Below, piece after piece: positions 18,655-27,210 of a DNA stretch of 64,000 nt (position 1 is its first letter; each line of letters starts with the position of its first letter). The stretch covers positions 3,891,096 to 3,955,095 of the forward strand of contig NZ_AP018288.1 of the NCBI RefSeq assembly GCF_002368335.1, read 5' to 3'. Origin of the DNA: Nostoc sp. NIES-4103 (GTDB lineage Bacteria; Cyanobacteriota; Cyanobacteriia; Cyanobacteriales; Nostocaceae). A program made the position numbers and the translations under genes. The notes below the pieces were generated by a model, which saw nothing but the letters and a program-made list of their open reading frames with translations, did not search any database and was not told the origin of the DNA.

Positions 18655-19737
18655 CTAACTCTTAACTCCTACCTTTTGCCAAGCTTTCTGGACAGCTTTG
18701 TGTTCATTACTCCCGTCCCCATAGAGTTCGCCAGCAATTTTAATAGTGACGTTGGCAGCTTTTTTAAAATCTGAATCGGGACGCAGGCGATCGCGCAAAG
18801 CTACATACCAGATTTTCCCTGCCTTTTCCCAAGCATAGCCACCAATCTCATATGCCGCTAGATAAAAAGCATGGTTAGGAATACCTGAATTGATGTGTAC
18901 TCCAGCGTTATCTTCCTGACCAGTATATTTATCTTTCATATGCCACGGTTGGGGGTCTTTACCCATTACAGCATCATCGTAGGCTGTTCCCGGTTCTTTC
19001 ATAGAGCGGATGCCAACACCCTTGACATTCTGCGTTAACAGACCCTCGCCAATGATCCAGTCTGCTTCTTGTGCTGTCTGATTTTTTACCTTTTGTTTTA
19101 CCAAAGAACCGAAGACATCAGAAAACGACTCATTTAATGCCCCAGGTTCCCCATAATACTGTAGACCAGCTTCGTACTGAGTGACACCATGAGTTAACTC
19201 ATGCCCAATCACATCAATTGATTTGGTGAAGCGCTGAAACAGTTCTCCGTCGCCATCTCCATAGACCATTTGGTCGCCATTCCAAAAGGCGTTTTCATAT
19301 TTGACACCGTAATGTACAGTGGAGTCTAAACGCAGTCCCTTATCATCAATAGAGTTGCGATCGAATAGTTCATAAAACAAGTCATAAGTAGCACCAGCAG
19401 CATCGTAGGCTTCATCAGCTGCTTCGTCACCGCAGGGAGGACTTCCTTCACCACGCACCAGTGTACCAGGCAGTTGCTGACCATTTTTGGCATCGTAAAT
19501 TGTGCGGCGTTTTTCACCAGGAGAAGGTGCAAACGAGATACTACCTACTATGTCTCTGCGCCCACGAAGTTGTGCAGAAACATTTAATGTATGAAAAGCC
19601 CAACTACGTTGCTGGGGGTTGCCATTCACGGCGACATTTTCAAGTATGTGAGGTGGTACGATACAACAAATCGGGCATCTGTTGATCTGTGGATGCTCAC
19701 ACTTAAACCCAGACGATTTTTTTCTATTTCGAGTCAT
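18655..19737 (-). CDS. Protealysin-like M4 (thermolysin-family) metallopeptidase
   Basis: Zinc endopeptidase. The HExxH motif is in VIGHELTHGVTQYEAGLQ, with the downstream glutamate ligand in GALNESFSDVFGSLV. Near the C-terminus, NAGVHINSGIPNHAFYLAA supplies the family's substrate-binding/catalytic His region. The short N-terminal part has no signal peptide and carries CPICCIVPPHILENVA, typical of the brief protealysin-type propeptide. Extra cysteines (KCEHP, CPICC) precede it. The ATG at 19737 is preferred, with AAGGAG upstream; an earlier in-frame start at 19773 is less likely. About 360 aa. The route of export is unknown. Confidence 0.85.
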   Translation of the reverse strand: MTRNRKKSSGFKCEHPQINRCPICCIVPPHILENVAVNGNPQQRSWAFHTLNVSAQLRGRRDIVGSISFAPSPGEKRRTIYDAKNGQQLPGTLVRGEGSPPCGDEAADEAYDAAGATYDLFYELFDRNSIDDKGLRLDSTVHYGVKYENAFWNGDQMVYGDGDGELFQRFTKSIDVIGHELTHGVTQYEAGLQYYGEPGALNESFSDVFGSLVKQKVKNQTAQEADWIIGEGLLTQNVKGVGIRSMKEPGTAYDDAVMGKDPQPWHMKDKYTGQEDNAGVHINSGIPNHAFYLAAYEIGGYAWEKAGKIWYVALRDRLRPDSDFKKAANVTIKIAGELYGDGSNEHKAVQKAWQKVGVKS

Positions 19738-20116
19738 CCAACATATTCTCCTTTGCAAACTAAGTGATGGCAAATAGCGGTGTGAACTCTTGTATTGAAG
19801 GGAGTAAAAAATTAGTGCAAATGGTAGTCCCTGATTTCTTTTCTGAAGATATTGTCTACTCTTGATTATTGGATCGGTCTGTTGAGAGTGACAGTATCCT
19901 CATGGGGTAATTAAATCTTGTAACATAGCAAAAAACATCAGATAAGCTTGGATATCGCAAGTTTTAGCCTGAATTTTTGCATGAAACAGCTAAATCTCCC
20001 TCACAAGCCCACTTGCTTTATATCATAAGTCCTGTCAAGGATGGTTGTACTATTTGTTATATAAATTGATGCAATTAAATCAACAGTAGTGCTGACTACT
20101 GCTGCTTTTCTCAGCA
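19738..20116. other. Intergenic region upstream of the M4 peptidase gene
   Basis: AT-rich, between two leftward genes. It should hold the peptidase promoter and the end of the methyltransferase transcript. I see no gene and no strong repeat apart from a small AGTGCTGA-type palindrome (20086-20122) at the methyltransferase 3' end. Confidence 0.4.
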
Positions 20117-20836
20117 CTACTGAAGCCAACCACCAAACACGGCTAAACCGTAATACTTCCAAGGTACTGCGACTGTCTTAAATCCAGCAGTGGAGAGCAT
20201 TTCTAAATGAGTATTCAAAGTAGCAAGTTGGTCTTGACTGGAGTGTCCTTGTGGACTGCTAGTGCCGCGCTTAGCACGAATTTCTGTAAGGTTAATTCCC
20301 TGTTGATCTGCCCATTCATGTCTGGCTGCGTTGTAAATTTCTGCTAAGACAGATGATTCTGGTAAAGTGGGGTCTGCATTCCAAAAACAACCATTTTGGC
20401 TAAGGCTGGCAGCAATACGTTGAAATAACTTCAACTTCATCTCATCTTGGAGATGATGAATTGCTAAAGATGATACACAGGCATCAAATTCGCCGTCAAT
20501 CTCTACTTCCTGCGGATTATTTGCCCAGTCTCCAAAATCTGCTTGTATACCAGTCCACCGTTGTTGATATCCGGCTGCTGTAATTTTGTCTTCAGCGAAT
20601 TGCAGCATTCGAGGTGAGTAATCTAGGGCAATCACTTGGGCATCTGGATAGCGGTTAAGTATTTTGAGACTAAGTTCGCCTGTACCGCAACCTAATTCTA
20701 AGATGCGACGACTTGTGGATGGCAGAAAACGAGTAATTACCTCCAGCATCTCGTCATATCGAGGTAATAGCTGGCGAATGCCTGTATCAAAGTCAGCAGT
20801 GTTGGGGAATACTTCTCCAGGAAATAGCTGTTGCAT
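20117..20836 (-). CDS. Class I SAM-dependent methyltransferase
   Basis: Soluble methyltransferase. Motif I is ILELGCGTGELSLKIL, motif II region VIALDYSPRMLQFAE, and the acidic post-motif is GIQADFGDW; the middle of the fold is CVSSLAIHHLQDEMKLKLFQRIAASL. This pattern resembles the Methyltransf_25/UbiE-like group. The substrate is unknown. The ATG at 20836 is preceded by AGCAATATGC without a strong ribosome site. The gene stands alone between AT-rich regions. Confidence 0.85.
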   Translation of the reverse strand: MQQLFPGEVFPNTADFDTGIRQLLPRYDEMLEVITRFLPSTSRRILELGCGTGELSLKILNRYPDAQVIALDYSPRMLQFAEDKITAAGYQQRWTGIQADFGDWANNPQEVEIDGEFDACVSSLAIHHLQDEMKLKLFQRIAASLSQNGCFWNADPTLPESSVLAEIYNAARHEWADQQGINLTEIRAKRGTSSPQGHSSQDQLATLNTHLEMLSTAGFKTVAVPWKYYGLAVFGGWLQ

Positions 20837-20970
20837 ATTGCTGGTATTCGGTCTTACATCAATCTTAGGGTAATATTAATTGCTCAAGATTGCTGCTCTT
20901 AATTTTATTGATTGAGAAAAACGTAAAATACTCGTTTGCTCAAATTCATTTGAAACTATAGTGCATTTTG

Positions 20971-21456
20971 TTAAACCCTAAAATGGAAATCCCTGATGTT
21001 GTGATGATCAGCCATCCGAGCTTGTCTGAGAGTAAACTCTCCTACAGAAGCATTGCCTTGGGGACAAATTACTCCGGTTGCTTGTTGCCAAAGTTTTTGA
21101 GGTGCTAGGGATATTTCATATTTGTCAGCCTCTTGTCCAGGTATCGGACTAGGGTATTTTTTGACTCGATACCACTTTGTTTGTTGGCACTGGTCACACC
21201 AAAATGCTTCTAACCATTCATTGTCTAGAGCAACTGCTGTCTTCGTTGCTATCAAAATTAGGGCACTCTGCCGCTTTATGCCTCTTTGTTGAAGTTGCTC
21301 TGGCGTATCAGCATACAGTTTATGTTTGGGACTGACACTATCCAAATAGCATCCGTGAACTGAGCAGTAGATAGCTCGTCGTTTTGAACGTCTACGATGT
21401 TTACGAGATTTGTTATGCAATTTGACCTCACTGAAAATAAGGTAATCGGTAAACAC
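20971..21456 (-). CDS. Conserved-looking cyanobacterial protein with two Cys pairs
   Basis: I do not recognise a named family. A basic N-terminus (HNKSRKHRRRSKRR) is followed by YCSVHGCYLDS and then FWCDQCQQTKWYRV, which could form a zinc-ribbon-like site. The C-terminus ends in TLRQARMADHHNIRDFHFRV. The basic start and Cys pairs suggest nucleic-acid binding, which is inference only. The true start may be downstream of the annotated ATG, since the first 11 residues look unlike the rest. Confidence 0.6.
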   Translation of the reverse strand: MFTDYLIFSEVKLHNKSRKHRRRSKRRAIYCSVHGCYLDSVSPKHKLYADTPEQLQQRGIKRQSALILIATKTAVALDNEWLEAFWCDQCQQTKWYRVKKYPSPIPGQEADKYEISLAPQKLWQQATGVICPQGNASVGEFTLRQARMADHHNIRDFHFRV

Positions 21457-21692
21457 TTTTTGAATATTATAAAAATATGCTAGTTAAGTCTGGATTATTC
21501 CCAAGGATGAAAGTTAACTTCAATTCCTCCATTCGCCACAATCACGATACAAACTTGGCAACAATGGTTTGAGTAGAGAATTTTGAACTCTTGAGTATCT
21601 TATCAGTATATATGAGCTGAACCACAGAACAGCCAATGCATAAGATGAGTATTCCTTTGGCTGTTTGGGGTTAGCAAGAGGGGCTAGAGCTG

Positions 21693-22241
21693 TTATCGAG
21701 TGCCTACTTTAGCTTTTGGTCGCTCCAGGAAATAATCATCTTGATAGTCAAAAGGTAAAACTTCAAATAAGGCCCAAATTGTCACCGAAGATTGAGGTTT
21801 ATAACACCAAGCCTCTGGAAGAATAGCTTGGGCAGCTTTAGCATCCTCCCAGTTTAATAGTCCAAATTGATTGACTCTTTGAACAAAAGGAGCTAACACT
21901 CCTGTCCAACGTTGATAGTGAAATAGAGATGATCTCCACGCCTGATTTAATAAATCATAACCAAGTAGCTTCAATCTCAAATGCTTTGGTAGAGTTTGTT
22001 TTTTGCGAGCATCTAAAAATAGTAGATAGTATTGTTTACCAACAGGAATTGGTAACCAATCAAGCATTTCCCAAACTTCATCTAACAAAGTTAATCGAAA
22101 GTTTTGAGAGTAATCAACGTGTGGATTACACCAAGAGTCAATACTCCTCACTTCACATGTTTGAAGTAGACCCAGATACTCAAGATGGCCTGCCCATTCA
22201 TCATCGTCAGTAGAACGAATTGCTCTAGTACTTAACCACAT
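21693..22241 (-). CDS. Hypothetical protein, Trp-rich
   Basis: A 182-residue soluble protein with no recognised domain. It is rich in aromatic residues, 11 of them Trp (MWLST, DEWAGHL, WEMLDWLPIP, WRSSLFHYQRW, LLNWEDAKAAQ, EAWCYKP). No signal peptide or membrane segment is visible. The ATG at 22241 lacks a strong ribosome site. It stands alone on its strand. Confidence 0.55.
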   Translation of the reverse strand: MWLSTRAIRSTDDDEWAGHLEYLGLLQTCEVRSIDSWCNPHVDYSQNFRLTLLDEVWEMLDWLPIPVGKQYYLLFLDARKKQTLPKHLRLKLLGYDLLNQAWRSSLFHYQRWTGVLAPFVQRVNQFGLLNWEDAKAAQAILPEAWCYKPQSSVTIWALFEVLPFDYQDDYFLERPKAKVGTR

Positions 22242-22750
22242 TCATTTCATGCTTATATTTAACTGAACTGTGAGCCGATTAAAGATGTCTACAGTGCTGA
22301 TTAACTTCGCTTTCAGAGTGATGTCAGTAATTGAGATGGGTTAGTCAATAGGTAGAATTAGATTATTATACTGAGTTGACAAACAAGATTTACTGTCAGA
22401 TATTTAGATGTTCTTGAAATATTTGTTAATTGCTTATTGACAACATATTACACTAATTCAGCTCAGAATTTATATAAAACTTAGAATTAGCATCATGATT
22501 TCATATAAAAAAGTCCATATTCATTAAAAATTTAAATAATACACTTCTTGAGATATATGAGTAAAATAAAATTTTATATATAAGAAATTTAAAACTCATT
22601 GTTGCTGTCAAATTATTAGTATCATGACTTACGCCAAAAATAACTGGAATCCTTAGTTTTACGTAAAGCTAATTGATGAATTACGTCTACAGGCTGTAGT
22701 TGAGCCGAAGTTCTAAGCAGGAATTTTTCAAAAAGTCTAATGTAAAAAAT
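22242..22750. other. AT-rich intergenic region
   Basis: About 500 bp with no gene I can support, only AT-rich sequence and scattered short open frames. It precedes the 23-bp inverted repeat at 22751-22809. Confidence 0.45.
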
Positions 22751-22809
22751 AGTTAGTGTCTATAATTGTTCGCTATTAATAATGACGCGAATAATTATAG
22801 ACACCAACT
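22751..22809 (-). terminator. Strong hairpin downstream of the PEP-CTERM gene
   Basis: Arms at 22751-22773 and 22787-22809 match over 23 bp with two mismatches (core GTGTCTATAATT... / ...AATTATAGACAC), spacer 13 nt. It lies about 80 bp past the PEP-CTERM stop codon, in the transcript direction. It could be a terminator, a processed 3' hairpin or the two ends of a tiny mobile repeat. Confidence 0.5.
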
Positions 22810-22887
22810 CAACATTCCGCAGGATAATTTGAGAATTTTGCTATTTTCTCCAACTCCAGTTAAATATGCTTTGGGACGTTTCAGTAG

Positions 22888-23973
22888 TTATTGAAAACTG
22901 ACGTTTTTGCGAACCTTGCGTCTTCCCACAACTAGACCACCAACAGCCATCAAACCAAGTAATGCAGATGGTTCTGGTACGGATGCAGTTTTGTAATTTT
23001 TAGTCCAAGTGTAGATACCAGTGTGATCAGTCACCGTTTTGTTGCGATCGCCTGCGATCGCACCTGAATCGATGGCTGCAAAGCTATAGGCGTAACTAAC
23101 TTCGTTATTGAAAGTGACTTTGGCTATTTCACTGATCTGCAAAGGTTTATTTTGCAAAAATGCTGTTTTTGCTAAAGTATACACAACCAGATCCAATATT
23201 GCATTTCCTGTAGAGTTACGGGCAAAGTCAGGCGATAATCCTAAATAATTTGGGTTGGGAATAGTTTTTTTGTTTACAACGATGGTTTTACGGGTATCAA
23301 CATACCCGCTGGTGACATCGATGTGTCCAACTAAATCAATTTTTAAATCACCAGTTTGTTGATTGTATGCCACATCCCCAATATTAGGATCACCAGACGC
23401 GTTGAAACCGTTGGTGCTGACATAGCTGACTAAGGTATTAAAGTTAGAATTAAAAGAGTTGAGTAAGTTGGAACCACCAATGGTTGGGATGGTTGACAAG
23501 AACCCGCCGTAAGCATCACGAAAACCTGTTAGCCATGCTGTTGCTAATGTACCATCAGCCCAATCAGCCTTGGTGACACTTTCAACCTTGATGGTTTTCT
23601 TGCCTAGATTAGCAGTAAAGCCTACATGGTCTGTAACTTTTTCTCCTGATGTGAACAGTTCAACGTTGGTAGTACTATCGTTATCTGTTAATGCTGCGGT
23701 AGCTTTATCGATGTTGCCGTAGTTGTCGTAATCGTTTAAAACTCGGCGGTTGATACCACCAGGGCCTGTATTATCGTATACAGGAGCGCCGGGAGCATAA
23801 TTCCAACTGTTGATATTGGGTTTGTTCGCAGATGTGTTGGCAATATCGTTAGTGATGAATTGAATATTAGTAGGTCTGGTAAGGCTGGTAGCGAAAGCTG
23901 GAGTTGTAGCGATCGCACTCATGCTTGCTGCTACCGAAGTACCAATCAAAATTTTCTTGATATATGCTGTCAT
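22888..23973 (-). CDS. PEP-CTERM sorting-domain exported protein
   Basis: Exported protein with an N-terminal signal peptide (KKILIGTSVAASMSAIATTPAFA) and a C-terminal PEP-CTERM signal: VPEP, the hydrophobic segment ALLGLMAVGGLVVG, and the basic tail RRKVRKN. Such signals are recognised by exosortase and tie the protein to envelope or extracellular-matrix processing. The 300-residue middle is rich in Asn, Thr and Gly and has no family I recognise. No exosortase gene is in the window. The 5' region (23974-24491) is long and AT-rich and probably holds the promoter. Confidence 0.85.
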   Translation of the reverse strand: MTAYIKKILIGTSVAASMSAIATTPAFATSLTRPTNIQFITNDIANTSANKPNINSWNYAPGAPVYDNTGPGGINRRVLNDYDNYGNIDKATAALTDNDSTTNVELFTSGEKVTDHVGFTANLGKKTIKVESVTKADWADGTLATAWLTGFRDAYGGFLSTIPTIGGSNLLNSFNSNFNTLVSYVSTNGFNASGDPNIGDVAYNQQTGDLKIDLVGHIDVTSGYVDTRKTIVVNKKTIPNPNYLGLSPDFARNSTGNAILDLVVYTLAKTAFLQNKPLQISEIAKVTFNNEVSYAYSFAAIDSGAIAGDRNKTVTDHTGIYTWTKNYKTASVPEPSALLGLMAVGGLVVGRRKVRKNVSFQ

Positions 23974-24491
23974 CTTTATCCCTGGTAAATAGACTCAAAC
24001 ATCTCATTAGCTACTTTAGTGTTCTGTCTACTTTACTTGGGTAAAGTTAGGGTGAATTTATCGCAATTTTTAGTTCAATAAAAAACTATTTCAATACTTA
24101 CAGTATTTAGTGCTTATACGCAGTTTAACTAGATAATACTCATTGATTCAATTGGCATTAAATTTCATTTTGAAAAGTCTTACGAGAAAATACCTAGGTT
24201 GATATGGCTACCGTATTTTATTTTTGAAAGTTAAAAACTACAGAACGGCAACTTCTCCCACCATTCAGTTTTCTTCTTATTCACAAAATATTTAGAATTG
24301 CTATATATAAAACTCATATATAATTTGTGAAAATTTTAAATTACAAATTTTCAACTTTTTCAATAAGTTGGTAATTTTTTTGAAAAATGATTTAGGATTA
24401 CTAGAATTTGAAAAGTTAAAATTAAAGCATAGGCACGCGATAGCGTACTTTTTACGCCGCAAGTATATATATTGTAGTATTGAATTACAAT
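23974..24491. other. AT-rich intergenic region between the PEP-CTERM gene and nifV
   Basis: About 520 bp, mostly AT-rich. A small GC patch at 24429-24455 (CACGCGATAGCGTAC) interrupts it. A leftward 64-codon open frame here is Asn/Lys/Leu-biased and judged a chance frame. It should contain the PEP-CTERM promoter and the nifV 3' untranslated region. Confidence 0.45.
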
Positions 24492-25622
24492 TCAATTTGC
24501 ATGAGAATGTTGCTGAGCTTGTGCTAAGTGCAAAAATTCTTGCGTAGTTAGACTACGTTTTTTCTCTACAGATTCTTGTCGGACTGCTTCTAAAACAAAC
24601 TGGATTTCTTCGTTGTTGAGAATGATATTATGCTGCTGAAGCAAGCTTGATAATAGATGCTTACCGGAATGCTTACCTACAACTAAACGCCGCTCCCAGC
24701 CTACCTCTTCTGGGGCAAAAGGCTCGTAGGTGTTGGGGTTTTGCAGTACACCATGAGCATGGATGCCTGATTCATGGGCAAAAGTATTTTCACCAACAAT
24801 TGCCTTCCAAGGGGTCACATTGTAACCTGATGCCGATGCAACGAGTCGGGATATTTCCAATAACCGAGAAGTTTCAATACCTAAATCAGTACCATAGATG
24901 CGTTTAAGAGCCATAACAACTTCTTCTAAAGCGGCATTTCCGGCTCTTTCTCCTAAACCGTTGACGGTTGTATTTACTGATAACGCTCCAGCTTTGATCC
25001 CCGCTAAGGCATTGGCAGTTGCTAGCCCAAAATCATTATGGGTGTGCATTTCCACTGGTATGGACAAGGACATCACCAATTTACTGACCAGAGAGTAAGT
25101 GGTGAAAGGTTCAAGGATACCTACCGTGTCACAAAATCGAAACCGCGATGCACCCCATTCTTGCACAGAACAAGCGACATCCAAAAGAAAGTTTTCCTCA
25201 GCTCTGGAAGAATCTTCTCCGCCTACAGATACAAAAAGTCCTTGGTCGAGTGCGAAACTGATAGAATCTTTCAGTTTTTGCAGAACTAGTTGCCATTGTC
25301 CCTGAAATTTAGCGGCAATTTGGATTGCAGAGACAGGAATGGATATATGCACTCGTTGGAGTCCACAAGCTATGGAAGCCTGAATATCTGAGATGACAGC
25401 ACGGTTCCAACCTAGTAGTTCAGCTTGCAAACCCAAGTCACAAATTGCTGCTATGGCTCGTTGTTCTGCCTTACCCATTGCTGGAATACCAACTTCTAAC
25501 TCATGAACACCAATGGCATTGAGAAATTTAGCGATCGCAATTTTCTCCTCCAAGTTAAAGGCAACACCAGCAGCTTGCTCGCCATCACGCAGTGTAGTGT
25601 CATTAATGACCACTTGATTCAT
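24492..25622 (-). CDS. nifV: Homocitrate synthase
   Basis: Condenses acetyl-CoA and 2-oxoglutarate to homocitrate, the organic ligand of the nitrogenase iron-molybdenum cofactor. The DRE-TIM barrel signature INDTTLRDGEQAAGVAF is at the N-terminus, and the metal-binding HTHNDFGLATANALAG is present. It also has NTTVNGLGERAGNAALEEVVMAL, then FAHESGIHAHGVLQNP of the C-terminal region. 377 aa from the ATG at 25622, with GGAGAC upstream. Forty-one in-frame codons before it are encoded largely by GTAATTC repeats and are not coding. No other nif gene is in the window. It indicates a diazotroph. Confidence 0.93.
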   Translation of the reverse strand: MNQVVINDTTLRDGEQAAGVAFNLEEKIAIAKFLNAIGVHELEVGIPAMGKAEQRAIAAICDLGLQAELLGWNRAVISDIQASIACGLQRVHISIPVSAIQIAAKFQGQWQLVLQKLKDSISFALDQGLFVSVGGEDSSRAEENFLLDVACSVQEWGASRFRFCDTVGILEPFTTYSLVSKLVMSLSIPVEMHTHNDFGLATANALAGIKAGALSVNTTVNGLGERAGNAALEEVVMALKRIYGTDLGIETSRLLEISRLVASASGYNVTPWKAIVGENTFAHESGIHAHGVLQNPNTYEPFAPEEVGWERRLVVGKHSGKHLLSSLLQQHNIILNNEEIQFVLEAVRQESVEKKRSLTTQEFLHLAQAQQHSHAN

Positions 25623-25670
25623 TTGCCTAATGTCTCCTATAATAGTGGGGTATATTGCTGGAGCTAATTT

Positions 25671-25740
25671 GTAATTCGTAATTCGTAATTCGTAATTCGT
25701 AATTCGTAATTCGTAATTCGTAATTCGTAATTCGTAATTA
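25671..25740. repeat. Tandem heptamer repeat (GTAATTC)x10
   Basis: Ten head-to-tail copies of the 7-bp unit GTAATTC (the last ends in A) lie 49 bp upstream of nifV. Shorter stretches recur near 30176-30200 and 30282-30310. This is a short tandemly repeated sequence as known from heterocystous cyanobacteria, prone to copy-number change. Confidence 0.9.
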
Positions 25741-25888
25741 AGCAAGTTAGATTGAATTAGGGTTTCCCAATTTGAATCTAAATGCTGAATTTAGTTGCTT
25801 TGTAAGTGCTTTTTTGTTACTCAGCACTTTCTATGACGGTACTTTACTAGTTAATTTATTTTTCTTGATGGCAAATAATAGGAGAGTC

Positions 25889-25907
25889 GCGCCTAGCAGC
25901 TAGGCGC
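25889..25907. other. Perfect 8-bp hairpin between nifV and tsaB
   Basis: GCGCCTAG-CAG-CTAGGCGC, with a 3-nt loop. It lies 170 bp downstream of tsaB and 260 bp upstream of nifV, both leftward, so it could end the tsaB transcript. There is no adjacent T-run. The rest of 25741-26078 shows no gene. Confidence 0.4.
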
Positions 25908-26078
25908 AAGGTTTAGGTATGGCTGGTTAAAGCTTCCTGATCGCACTCGTTCAGTTTTACGAAATATCTCCTGTGCATAGTCTCCCGAAAGATTTTCATT
26001 GGGTGCTGATATCCCCAGCCTGATTTCAGGAGCCAGTATACAGTCTAACAGAGTATTGGGCAGGACAGTCATTAGTCA

Positions 26079-26762
26079 TCAGTCAACAACTACTGGATGT
26101 TGTCCGTAGTACGGCAAAGCCTCTGACCAGTTAGGACGCTTACCTTGTTGCCATTCCAAAGCAGCCAGTTCTAAAATGCTTGTCACTGTTGCTGCTAAAC
26201 CTGATTTAGCCTCAATTAACTCATAATCAGTATGCCAGTTGGCTAAAGTTTCCTGCCATGCTTCTGGTGTCAACACGGTATCCGGTAATAAGACTGTGAT
26301 TTGAGAAGTATCTGGCTGAGGCTGGTAAATAGCAGCAAAAATTTTACCTCTTTGTGCTGGCATTTCCACAGCAATAGGTTTTGCTTTTTTACTTTTTTTT
26401 TCCTCCGACCAAGCTACTGCTGCCAAAGTGGAAATAGCAAATACAGGAATATCTAATTGTTGTCCTAAAGTACGGGCAATGACAACACCAATACGAGTTC
26501 CAGTAAAACCACCAGGCCCTTTTGCTACTGCAATAAAAGCTAGATCTGCCCAAGTTTGTGGTTGAATGAATTCAGTTAAATATTGATGTATGTAACTCGA
26601 TAAATCACGCCCTAAATTCCAAACTTCACAACGAGTTTCACCAGCCAAATTACTAATTGCTAAACCTAATTCTGGAGTGGTGGTATGAAGTGACAAAGCG
26701 TATTTTTGATTCCAGGATGAAGTGTGAGGTCTGAAGTCTGAAGTACTAGCTGAATATTCCAC
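26079..26762 (-). CDS. tsaB: tRNA threonylcarbamoyladenosine biosynthesis protein TsaB
   Basis: Partner of TsaD in making the t6A modification at position 37 of ANN-decoding tRNAs. It has an ASKHA fold and the family motif VAKGPGGFTGTRIGVVIARTLG, with SLHTTTPELGLAISN at the N-terminus and PIAVEMPAQRGKIFAAIY in the middle. The first 18 or so residues (ASTSDFRPHTSSW) look like a translated common repeat, so the true start is likely near residue 20; the GTG at 26762 is the upstream limit. ycf34 follows upstream on the same strand, a neighbourhood common in cyanobacteria. Confidence 0.85.
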   Translation of the reverse strand: MEYSASTSDFRPHTSSWNQKYALSLHTTTPELGLAISNLAGETRCEVWNLGRDLSSYIHQYLTEFIQPQTWADLAFIAVAKGPGGFTGTRIGVVIARTLGQQLDIPVFAISTLAAVAWSEEKKSKKAKPIAVEMPAQRGKIFAAIYQPQPDTSQITVLLPDTVLTPEAWQETLANWHTDYELIEAKSGLAATVTSILELAALEWQQGKRPNWSEALPYYGQHPVVVD

Positions 26763-26876
26763 GCGATATACCTGAAGCTATGAAAGTTTCATTTGAATTT
26801 TAAAGTATGAGGTATATAGTGTAAAACTTCAGCTTTATCCGTCAGCCATCAGCCATTGTCCGTCATCCTTTATGAG

Positions 26877-27125
26877 TTAAGTCGGTACCAATTCACCCGG
26901 ACGTAACTTCGACCACTTACCCATTTCCCGTTTAAAACTCAGACAACCGACAACATCCCACTCCATTTCAATGACATCCTCTTTGGTACGGATGTTGACA
27001 TTAATTGACGGTTCATTCGGGTCAAAATTTGGGGTTTCAGTCAAGTGGGGCTGTTGGTGCTGCGTTTCTACGGCATGATAGGTTACACAGCGGTCTACGT
27101 AGTGGCAGTTCACGCAAATACACAT
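26877..27125 (-). CDS. ycf34: Ycf34 family protein
   Basis: Small protein with the family's N-terminal signature MCICVNCHYVDRCVTYHAVE, containing four Cys residues. From published work in Synechocystis, Ycf34 binds an iron-sulphur cluster and affects photosynthetic electron transfer. The conserved tail CLSFKREMGKWSKLRPGE is also present. 82 aa, normal length. It is divergent from the CCA-adding enzyme gene, with about 85 bp between starts, and precedes tsaB on the same strand. Confidence 0.9.
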   Translation of the reverse strand: MCICVNCHYVDRCVTYHAVETQHQQPHLTETPNFDPNEPSINVNIRTKEDVIEMEWDVVGCLSFKREMGKWSKLRPGELVPT

Positions 27126-27210
27126 AATAGAACCAACTCCAAGAACCTTTATTGTTAATCTAGCTTAAGCCCAAGGTTTATTCATTACTATTAAGTTGAT
27201 TTTTATTACA

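Noticed and set aside
25671..25740. CRISPR array
   Set aside because: The tandem heptamers have no spacers; elsewhere in the window there are also no regularly spaced 24-40-bp direct repeats and no cas genes.
25623..25745. N-terminal extension of NifV by 41 residues
   Set aside because: It is translated GTAATTC repeat; the ATG at 25622 begins right at the conserved family start.
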